Part shown: positions 6,630 through 14,800 of the stretch, one piece after another
Numbering within the stretch: the stretch's first letter is position 1
How the letters are laid out: each line of letters opens with the position of its first letter
Source: JBCDIQ01 sp039024295
GTDB taxonomy: Bacteria; Bacteroidota; Bacteroidia; J057
Length of the DNA: 18,637 bases
Assembly (NCBI GenBank): GCA_039024295.1
Contig: JBCDIQ010000068.1
Coordinates: 1 to 18,637, forward strand
Direction: 5' to 3'
Translations under genes and position numbers: made by a program
The notes under the pieces: generated by a model
Told to the model about the DNA's origin: nothing
The model's input: only the letters and a program-made list of their open reading frames with translations
Databases searched by the model: none

Positions 6630-8111
6630 ATGAAAACTCAATATTTGATTCCCTTCATATGCCTTTTTTGCTTGAGTTCAGCTTTTTCTCAAGTCATCAA
6701 GCCTACTATTATTCTGGAAGACACAAGCCTTTACTACATTCAGCCCGGGATTATGTTTGAGACCGCTCAGGGCTTTGAAATGGTGTCCTATGTCTCTGGG
6801 GCAGGTATTGGTATCACCCGAATGGATACCAACTTCAACATCCTTTCAGAAGACTACTCTTATGTGGCAAGTGCAATGGCTTCTGCGCATCAGATGCCAG
6901 GAGGAAAAATTGTAGTTAATGGTGCTGCTCGTCCAGATCCAGCCGTTACAAAGACGTCTATATTCTCGTTTCAAATGGACAAAAACGCCAAAAGACAATG
7001 GGGGACATTTGCCATAGATCCGAGCCTACGTGTATTCGCTGGAGGTACTAGCATAGTGGATAAACAGTCCGATATTTTGATAACGGTTTCATTAGCAAAA
7101 GGAAACATGAGCGGTCCAGGGTTAATCAAAATGGATTCCAGTGGAAATGTTTTGTGGACAAAAACCTACCTGGCTTCAACTGCACAAGGACAAAAAATCA
7201 ATTCTGAAGTTGTAGGAGTAGCTAACAGGCCCAATAGTGCAGGATATGTAGTGCTCGCAAACAGCCCATCTGCTGGTTCCTACACAGTTAGTGGCACATC
7301 ATTCCTCATGTGGACTGACATAAATGGGGATTCTCTTCGTAGTACTCGAGCAGGGACTCCAGAGGATTTACCTTTGTCGCTACTCGAAGCTCCTGGTGGC
7401 TATTATGTGATCGCTGAGCAAATTTTTTCACGGGGTGCTACCATCTTTAAAGTAGATCACCAAGGTAATTTATTATGGACGAAGGACTACAAATACCGTG
7501 ATGACCAAAATGAGCTGCGTAAAACCATTCCTAAATATGCCTATGTAACTTCGGATGGTGGGTGTATTGTTGCTAGTAACCTATTGGATGAGAGAAACCC
7601 TATGAAATTAGGGGGCATAAATTTGTTAAAACTAAGCCCAAACGGAGACAACCAATGGGACATGCTGATTAAGTCTCCCGATGAATTTACCACTGAATAT
7701 ATCCGGTGGGTGATGCAGCTTAGTGATGGATCATATGTGGTCAGTTCTCGCAAAGAGTATAGTGACAATACTAGCATCATTCCCTACAACTACTACGCCC
7801 GCCTCTCTTCTGACGGCACGCATGTATCCACGACTACTTCTGTAAAAGAAGAAGTAGCCTCTTTGGAAGTACAGCTTAGTCCTAACCCCTTCGCCGATCA
7901 ATTAGAGGCAACTTTCACCCTAGACCAGTCCGGCACCTACACCGCTCGCCTATATGACTTACAAGGGCGTGTGATACAGGAAACTTCTCAGCAGGCAACT
8001 GCCGGAACGCAGACCGTGAGCATGAACACCGCCAATTTAGCTACCGGGCAGTACGTGCTGCGCATTCAAGCAGGTGATGCCGTGTGGAGTGGGAAGGTGG
8101 TGAAGAGATAA
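6630..8111 (+). CDS. Secreted protein with T9SS type A C-terminal sorting domain
   Basis: From ATG 6630 the product is 493 residues: MKTQYLIPFICLFCLSSAFS then Q-VIKP, a clear signal peptide. ATG 6621 (MNIMKTQ) is an equally possible start; the in-frame ORF upstream to 6438 overlaps the preceding gene and is not used. The middle (about 30-400) has repeated strands such as GLIKMDSSGNVLWTKTY, IFKVDHQGNLLWTKDY and LLKLSPNGDNQWD, spaced like propeller blades. The last 85 or so residues, LEVQLSPNPFADQLEATF...GTYTARLYDLQGRVIQ...LATGQYVLRIQAGDAVWSGKVVKR, are a T9SS type A sorting domain (Por_Secre_tail): the SPNP opening, the Y-D-x-x-G-R strand and the final basic KVVKR. The protein should cross the outer membrane by T9SS and be released or attached at the surface. 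Likely in an operon with the preceding gene. The ligand or enzymatic role is unknown. Confidence 0.9.
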   Translation: MKTQYLIPFICLFCLSSAFSQVIKPTIILEDTSLYYIQPGIMFETAQGFEMVSYVSGAGIGITRMDTNFNILSEDYSYVASAMASAHQMPGGKIVVNGAARPDPAVTKTSIFSFQMDKNAKRQWGTFAIDPSLRVFAGGTSIVDKQSDILITVSLAKGNMSGPGLIKMDSSGNVLWTKTYLASTAQGQKINSEVVGVANRPNSAGYVVLANSPSAGSYTVSGTSFLMWTDINGDSLRSTRAGTPEDLPLSLLEAPGGYYVIAEQIFSRGATIFKVDHQGNLLWTKDYKYRDDQNELRKTIPKYAYVTSDGGCIVASNLLDERNPMKLGGINLLKLSPNGDNQWDMLIKSPDEFTTEYIRWVMQLSDGSYVVSSRKEYSDNTSIIPYNYYARLSSDGTHVSTTTSVKEEVASLEVQLSPNPFADQLEATFTLDQSGTYTARLYDLQGRVIQETSQQATAGTQTVSMNTANLATGQYVLRIQAGDAVWSGKVVKR

Positions 8112-8204
8112 AAGCCAAGTTTTCAGTTCTCGGTTTTCGGTGTTCAGTTGGAAGGCAATGCCTGCCTTATTGAAATTTCACTGCTGTAAGCTGTCACTTC
8201 ATTC

Positions 8205-8262
8205 TGAACCCACGTTCACCCATCCGTAGCGAGGGCGTTTATACCCTTCGCTGCGAGATGTT
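8205..8262 (+). repeat. REP-like palindromic element, copy 1
   Basis: A 58-bp element containing GTTCACCCATCCGTAGCGAG, then GGCGTTTATACCC and TTCGCTGCG. Its inner part folds: GTAGCGA pairs with TCGCTGC (with a G-U), and GGG with CCC, around the loop CGTTTATA. The same sequence recurs at 8343-8400 in the same orientation. It resembles the short interspersed hairpin repeats found between genes in many Bacteroidota. Confidence 0.7.
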
Positions 8263-8342
8263 TAGGTATGAGGCATTAGCTGTTAGGTAATAGGGGGCAG
8301 CTCTGGAGAGCGGTATGTGTTGTCGCTCGGTGCTGCCTTTTT

Positions 8343-8400
8343 TGAACCCGCGTTCACCCATTCGTAGCGAGGGCGTTTTATACCCATCGCTGCGGATGTT
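8343..8400 (+). repeat. REP-like palindromic element, copy 2, running into the glycosylase stop codon
   Basis: Same element as at 8205-8262 with only a few differences (for example CCCGCGTTC for CCCACGTTC, TTCGTAGCG for TCCGTAGCG, one extra T in GGCGTTTTATACCC, and ATCGCTGCGGATG for TTCGCTGCGAGATG). Stem bases are mostly kept. Its last bases (8399-8400) are the first two bases of the reverse-complement TAA stop of the alkyladenine glycosylase gene, so the repeat ends exactly at the gene's 3' end. Confidence 0.7.
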
Positions 8401-9013
8401 ACCCCACATCATAAACAGGCCGCGCCTTACTCACATATCCATTCCCACGCACCCAGTACCGCCAGGGCAGCAAGGCATCTTTGCCTGCATACGCAACTCC
8501 CACCCTGGGGCCAGTTTCAATTTCATTAGCAGGTGTGCTTTGCGCATCTTCCAGCCAAACAGGAGGTCCACCCAGATCAATGCCATACAGTGAGCGATCA
8601 ATCCCCATGGCCTGAGAAACCCTTCCCGGACCTGCCGTTAATTCCCCTTTCGTGGTCTTCATCCCCCGTCGTTCCTGCATAGCCGCAACGCCTTCGATTG
8701 GCTCTATGCCCCGGATCAACACTGCGTCTGCCCGGTCTTCTACATTGGTGATGATGTTGAAGAGGTTGTGAATGCCATAGCATAAATACACGTAAGCTAC
8801 GCCACCCGGCTCATACATTACCTTCGTTCGATTCGTTCGGCGTTCCCGATGGCTGTGGCAAGCCGCATCTCCCCATCCCCTGTAGGCTTCCGTTTCTACA
8901 ATTTTGCCGACACAGCGAATGCCATCAAACTGGGTAATAAGCAGTTTGCCCAACAGCTCCTGGGCTATCAGGCAAACATCATCTCGCTGATAAAAGGATT
9001 TGGGTAAAATCAC
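8399..9013 (-). CDS. DNA-3-methyladenine (alkyladenine) glycosylase, AAG/MPG family
   Basis: A 204-residue monofunctional base-excision repair enzyme that removes alkylated or deaminated purines from DNA. The AAG fold signatures are present: KIVETEAYRGWGDAACHSH (37-55), in which E42 and Y44 match the catalytic Glu and substrate-contact Tyr of human AAG (E125/Y127); TNRTKVMYEPGGVAYVYLCY then G (60-80); AVLIRGIEPIEG (about 96-107); and LTAGPGRVSQAMGID. The start is GTG at 9013, the only start matching the family N-terminus (ILPKSFYQRDDVCLIAQELL). It overlaps the TGA of topA in the four bases GTGA (9010-9013), implying cotranscription and translational coupling. A REP-like repeat ends at its stop codon. 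Confidence 0.96.
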   Translation of the reverse strand: MILPKSFYQRDDVCLIAQELLGKLLITQFDGIRCVGKIVETEAYRGWGDAACHSHRERRTNRTKVMYEPGGVAYVYLCYGIHNLFNIITNVEDRADAVLIRGIEPIEGVAAMQERRGMKTTKGELTAGPGRVSQAMGIDRSLYGIDLGGPPVWLEDAQSTPANEIETGPRVGVAYAGKDALLPWRYWVRGNGYVSKARPVYDVG

Positions 9014-11388
9014 TTTTTGGTCGCCTTAGCTTTTGGCTTGGCTTTCGTTTTCGCTTTTGGCTTCGCCTTGGTGTCAGTTTTGGCCTTGCTCCTGCGCCCC
9101 TTTTTGGGATTTTTCTGATGCTCTTCGTACAAACGATCAACATCCTCACGGGTCAAGTTTTTAGGCTCCGCCACCTCCTTGGGAATCTTGACATTGGCTT
9201 TGCCATATTTGATGTAAGGTCCCCAACGACCGTTCAGGATTTTCACCTCATCGTCAAATACTTTAATCAGCTTTTTGCGATCAGCTTCTCGTTTCTCTTC
9301 GATCAGCACCTTGGCGCGTTCAAGCGTCACGGTATACGGGTCGTCTTCCTTGAGCGAAACAAACAGCTTTCCTAGCTGAACATAAGGTCCAAATCGGCCA
9401 ATATTCGCCTTGACAGCCTGATCTTCATATTCCCCAAGGGTACGCGGCAGTTTGAAGAGGTCCAATGCTTCTTCCAGGGTAATGGTCTCCAGACGCTGAC
9501 TGGAGCGAAGCTTGGCATATTGGGGTTTCTCTTCGTCGTCAGAGCTGCCGAGCTGAACCATTGGCCCATAGCGACCAAGACGCGCAATGATGGGCTTGCC
9601 ATTTTTGGGGTGTTCCCCCAAATGACGCTCGCCGGCATCTCGCTCTGCATTTTCGGTGGTTTCCTTTACCAGTGGGGCAAAGCCTTCATAGAAGGTCGAT
9701 AGCATGTCCTGCCATACCTTTTTGCCCGAAGCGATTTCATCAAATTCATCCTCTACCTTTTTGGTAAAGGAATAATCGAGGATGTCGGGGAAGAATTTTA
9801 CCAAAAAATCGTTCACCACCATGCCTAAATCCGAAGGGAACAGCTTATTTTTCTCCGCTCCGGTATTTTCGGTTTTTACACCTTGCTCAATGTTGCCAGC
9901 TTTGAGAACCAGCTTTTGGCAATCACGAGGATGCCCGTCTCGTGATTCTTTAACAGCATACTGTCTTTTCTGTACCGTGGAAATAGTAGGTGCATAGGTA
10001 GACGGACGACCAATGCCGAGCTCTTCCAGCTTTTTCACCAAACTAGCTTCAGTATATCGCGGTGCCGGACGAGAGAACCTTTCCAGTGCCATCATCTCTT
10101 CGAGCGAAAGCTGCTGCCCTACTTTCAGCGGAGGCAATACGCCTTTTTGCTCTTCGTCCTCGTCCTCGTCGTCTTTTGATTCCAGGTACAATTTCAAAAA
10201 CCCGTCAAACACCAGCACTTCTCCCCTGGCCTTGAACAGTTCTTGGTTGGTTGAGACCTGAATATCTACGGTGGTTTTCTCCAGCTCGGCATCTGCCATC
10301 TGGGAAGCCAGCGTACGCTTGCGAATCAGGTCGTAAAGCCTTTCCTGGTCACGCTCTGCCTCTACCTTGGAAACCGCCATGTCCGTGGGTCGGATGGCTT
10401 CGTGCGCTTCCTGGGCATTTTTATTTTTGTTCTTGTAACGTCGTTCTTTATAGTATTTGGGGCCATAGACTGAGGAGATCACGTCTTTGGCCTGCGCCAA
10501 TGCCTGATCCGAAAGGTTCACCCCATCGGTACGCATGTAGGTGATTTTCCCAGCTTCGTACAGCTTCTGGGCCACAATCATGGTGCGGCTTACCGAAAAT
10601 CCTAGCTTCCGGCTGGCCTCCTGCTGAAGCGTGGAGGTCGTAAACGGTGCAGCTGGAGATTTTTTGGAAGGCTTTGTCCTGAGATCGGTGATGGTGTAAG
10701 CTGCCCCTTGGCAAGATGTGAGAAACTCTTGCGCTTCTGCCAGGCTTTTCAGGCGACGAGGTAACTCCGCAGATAGCTTGGTACCATCTTCCAGCACAAA
10801 CTCTGCGGTGAGTTTGAAGGAAGACTTGGCTTCAAAGTTCATGATTTCCCGCTCGCGCTCTACAATCAGTCGCACAGCGACAGACTGAACCCGTCCTGCA
10901 GATAAGCCTGCACGGATTTTCTTCCATAACACAGGAGAGAGCTGAAATCCTACGATTCGGTCGAGGATACGACGGGCTTGCTGGGCATTTACCAAGTTGT
11001 GGTCTACCAATCGAGGATTAGAAATCGCCTTCTGAACAGCCGTTTTCGTGATCTCATTGAATACAATTCGGGGCGTGTTGGATAAATCCAGGCCCAATGC
11101 GCTGGCCAAATGCCAGGAGATGGCTTCTCCTTCGCGGTCTTCATCCGTTGCCAACCACACCTGTTCATGTTCCTTGATGAGCTTCTTCAACTCCCGGATC
11201 ACCTCCTTTTTATCAGGGATGACTTCGTACTTAGGCTCGAACTGATTTTCTATGTCAACGGCTTTGTTTCCTTTCGGCAGGTCGCGAACGTGCCCGTAGC
11301 TGGCCTTCACCGTAAAGTCCTTTCCGAGGTACTTTTCAATGGTTTTGGCTTTCGCAGGCGACTCGACAATCATTAAATTTTTGGGCAT
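9010..11388 (-). CDS. topA: DNA topoisomerase I (type IA)
   Basis: A 792-residue type IA topoisomerase, which relaxes negative supercoils through a transient 5'-phosphotyrosyl link. The Toprim domain starts at the N-terminus (MIVESPAKAKTIEKYLG, with E9) and carries the Mg-binding TDEDREGEA (D82, D84, E86). The active-site tyrosine is Y284 in GKITYMRTDG, and the LSAGRVQSVA block (162-171) belongs to the central domains. The C-terminal part holds cysteine-free Toprim C-terminal repeats with the cores ARLGRYGPMVQLG, NIGRFGPYVQLG and LNGRWGPYIKYG, instead of the zinc fingers of the E. coli enzyme. It ends in a Lys-rich tail (KAKPKAKTKAKPKAKATKK) that probably helps DNA binding. The TGA stop overlaps the GTG of the glycosylase gene. 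ATG 11388 (MPKNLMIVES) is the family start. Confidence 0.98.
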   Translation of the reverse strand: MPKNLMIVESPAKAKTIEKYLGKDFTVKASYGHVRDLPKGNKAVDIENQFEPKYEVIPDKKEVIRELKKLIKEHEQVWLATDEDREGEAISWHLASALGLDLSNTPRIVFNEITKTAVQKAISNPRLVDHNLVNAQQARRILDRIVGFQLSPVLWKKIRAGLSAGRVQSVAVRLIVEREREIMNFEAKSSFKLTAEFVLEDGTKLSAELPRRLKSLAEAQEFLTSCQGAAYTITDLRTKPSKKSPAAPFTTSTLQQEASRKLGFSVSRTMIVAQKLYEAGKITYMRTDGVNLSDQALAQAKDVISSVYGPKYYKERRYKNKNKNAQEAHEAIRPTDMAVSKVEAERDQERLYDLIRKRTLASQMADAELEKTTVDIQVSTNQELFKARGEVLVFDGFLKLYLESKDDEDEDEEQKGVLPPLKVGQQLSLEEMMALERFSRPAPRYTEASLVKKLEELGIGRPSTYAPTISTVQKRQYAVKESRDGHPRDCQKLVLKAGNIEQGVKTENTGAEKNKLFPSDLGMVVNDFLVKFFPDILDYSFTKKVEDEFDEIASGKKVWQDMLSTFYEGFAPLVKETTENAERDAGERHLGEHPKNGKPIIARLGRYGPMVQLGSSDDEEKPQYAKLRSSQRLETITLEEALDLFKLPRTLGEYEDQAVKANIGRFGPYVQLGKLFVSLKEDDPYTVTLERAKVLIEEKREADRKKLIKVFDDEVKILNGRWGPYIKYGKANVKIPKEVAEPKNLTREDVDRLYEEHQKNPKKGRRSKAKTDTKAKPKAKTKAKPKAKATKK

Positions 11389-11848
11389 ATAATAAAGGCG
11401 TTTTGCTGTCTATTTGGAAGTTTCCTATGCACATTGAGCATACAGAAACATTTCATATGAACTTTCTCTCAAAAGAGAAAAAACTGCTTCTTCAAGCTGA
11501 AAACACTAATAATTCCCTTTTCCGACTCACTTCTCTATTACACATCAAAGGGCAAACATGTTTCCAATTTTTACACAAATCTTAAACGAATGTTTCGGAA
11601 TTACAATTTTAGTTAGGGGCAAAGGCTTACCTTTAAAGGGAAATCAATGCAGTAAATTTTAGGTTATTTAACATTTTGAAGAGAAAAAATACCATAATTT
11701 CTGGTTCCCATTGCTCACTTAATATTATGGTTACACGCGGATTGTAAGATGAACTGGTTTATCGGGTTTCCTTTGGTTTCATCCGGGTATTTCCTTTCAA
11801 AGCCATTCCAATTCTTTACTATCTTAACAGCTTATTTGGGCAAAAATT
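11389..11848. other. Divergent intergenic region between topA and the LTD protein; no gene recognised
   Basis: 460 AT-rich bases separating divergently transcribed genes, so promoters for both must lie here. A 60-codon frame at 11403-11585 was judged to be chance. No clean TAnnTTTG box with a TTG partner at 19-21 bp was found for either gene, and no riboswitch or hairpin-plus-T-tract was recognised. Confidence 0.5.
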
Positions 11849-14800
11849 ATGCGACTACCTCAATTGTTCCTCTTTTGCGTGCTGGTAATCTGGTTTCCCG
11901 TCCAGTATCATGCCCAGGTTCAAGATGACTTTTCAGATGGAGATTTCACCCTGAATCCCACCTGGACAGGAGAGGACAGCCTATTTTTGGTCAATGGTCA
12001 GCAAGCATTACAAACTGATGGCAGGGCGCAAAATGATGTCATCTACCTTTCGACCCCCAATCAACGGGTAGCCCAAACCGAATGGCGCATCCGGGTTCGC
12101 TACCCATTTGCGCCCAGCAATAGCAACAATGTCCGGATCTACCTCGTGTCGGATACTGACAGTCTGGAAGGCCCCGTGAATGGCTACTACCTCCAGCTGG
12201 GAGAAAGCGGAAATTCCGATGGAATTGATTTGTACCGCCAAACGGGTACACAAGACAGCCTATTGATTGATGGCCCGGATAGCACCATAAGAACGAGAAT
12301 AGATATTTTGGTACAAGTTATTCGTGATGGGCAGGGCAACTGGACTGTTTCAGCAGATTTCGGGAGTGGAATGTTTGAATTACAGGGCACCAGCATAGAT
12401 ACGCGCCATACCACGAGCAGGCATCTGGGCGTGTGGGTGCGTCACTCCTCCACCAGAGGTGCATCTTTTTTCTTTGATGATGTGTATGCAGGGTCCATCA
12501 TCCGGGATACCCTGCCACCGGAGTTGATTCAGACGGAAGTGGTATCTTCTACTGAATTGAGGGTGAGTTTCGATGAACGGCTGGCTACGGCCCCTGCCGA
12601 AACCCCCACCAATTACCAATTGGCCCCTGGGAATCTTAGCCCCAGCACGGCTCAACTGGACGCAGCAGACTCGACTAAGGTTCTATTAACCTTTGCCAAT
12701 CCTCTGGTAAACAACACCCAATACATTCTTTCAATCAATCAATTGGCCGACAGGAATGGGAATGTGCTTCCAACCACCGTTACAGATACCTTTTTCTATT
12801 TCCTCCCGGATGTGCCAGCACCAGGAGAAGTCATCATTCATGAGATTTTCCCAGACCCTACGCCAACCGTTGGCCTGCCAGACGCAGAATACATAGAACT
12901 ACGAAATATTAGCACCAAAACCTTTGACCTGGAAGACTGGACCCTTTCAAATGGCACCACCGTTGGCAGGTTTCCTCCTTATATATTGGGACCAGATGAA
13001 TACGTGATCGTTGCTGACCGATCTGACACAGCGGCACTTTCGGCTTTCGGACCCGTAACCGCCCTTTCTTCCTGGACTTCTTTGGTGAATTCGGGAGATA
13101 ATCTAGGGTTGAGGTCGTTAGCAGGTGTATTGCTGGACACCGTTGATTACGATATTTCCTGGTACCGGGACCCTGCAAAAGACGATGGCGGCTTTGCTTT
13201 GGAACTGATCGAAACGGGGAATACTGGATGCCCTGTGGCCGAGAGCTGGATTGCCTCCATTGATCCAAGTGGCGGAACTCCCGGAGGGCCCAACAGCGTC
13301 ATCAACCTGATGGATACCCTTGCTCCACAGGTAGAAAGCGTCGAATTGCTGCCCAATGATAGCTTACGAGTTTGCTTCTCAGAAACGCCGGATACTGCTT
13401 CTGCTGCTGTGCTGTCCAATTACTCAGTTGACAATGGCTTGGGTAATCCCCAAGGAATCAGGCAGGAAGGCAACTGTGTCTTGCTTGGGTTTTCGGATCC
13501 CATCATTGCAGGGCAATTGTACACTGTTGAAGTAACAAATATTGAAGACTGTCGCGGAAATGTTTCTGCTACGCCTTTTCAGGGGAGTTTTTTGAGGGGG
13601 GCCATTCCCCAGCCGGGAGAAGTCGTGATCAATGAAATTTTTGCAGACCCCTCCCCACCTGTTGGACTGCCCGAAGCTGAGTTTCTGGAGCTACACAATC
13701 CGACCACCAAATTTTTTAACCTCAACACCTGGAATATTGACAATGGTACAACAGTAGGAACCTTGCCGAATGTGATCTTGGCTCCGGGAGATTACGTGAT
13801 CCTGTGTTCTTCGGGAGACAGTGTAGATTTTGCTGCCTTTGGCAGGGTGATTCTGCCCTCCTCCTGGCCCTCGCTGGTCAATGGAGGCGATGAACTGGTG
13901 CTTCGAGACCGACAAAATATTCCCATTGATGAGGTCGCTTATGAGCTTAGCTGGTATCGGGACGAGGTCAAAGACGATGGGGGATTTTCCCTTGAGCGGA
14001 TTAATCCTAATGCCATTATCTGCCCAGACTTCACCAACTGGAGTGCTACAGAAGACCTGGTCGGCGGTACTCCCGGACGGGAAAACAGCATTTTCTCTAT
14101 TGATCCAGATACAACAGCCCCATCCCTGGTAAGCGTGGAAGCAATAGCACCTGATACCCTTAGGATTTGTTTTTCCCAGAGTATGGATATTGCTGCGCTG
14201 GAAAACGCAGCCAATTATTCTGTAACCCAAGGGATCGACAATCCCATTTTGGCCGAAGGCGACCGCCCCAATTACGAATGCGTGTGGCTGTATTTTGATC
14301 AGCCCCGTGTTCCCGGAACAGCCTATGAGCTGACCATCTCCAACCTGCTCAATTGCAAGGGTATTCCATTGACTCCCCAAACTGTTGCCCTGCTGGAAGG
14401 AGAAGCGGGGGCTCCCTTTGATCTTGTGATCAATGAATTCATGGCCGATCCCGAGCCTGCAGTTGGGCTGCCCGAAGCGGAGTTCGTGGAACTTTATAAC
14501 CGAAGCAGCAAGCTGATCCAATTGGAAAACTACACCTTCCAGGACGGCTCCAATTCTGCTGCATTTCCGGCTTATGTCATCTCGCCAAATGAGTATGTGA
14601 TTTTATGCAGGGAAACCGATACAGCCTTGTTTTCCTCCTTTGGCAACGTACTGGGCATTGATTTACCTGGTCTCAATAATACTGGCGAACGCCTGGAACT
14701 CAGAAATGCCGCAGGCGACCTGATCGATTACGTGGCCTATACAGATGATTGGTACGCCAATGAAGACAAGGCCGAAGGCGGCTGGACCCTCGAACGGGTG

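Noticed and set aside
11403..11585. A 60-codon plus-strand frame in the topA/LTD spacer
   Set aside because: No recognisable motif, no supporting promoter, and a composition like the surrounding AT-rich spacer; probably chance.
13691..14521. A long minus-strand open frame (276 codons) inside the LTD gene
   Set aside because: It is antisense to a strongly supported repeated coding region, and its translation has no domain signature; it exists because of the codon pattern of the sense gene.
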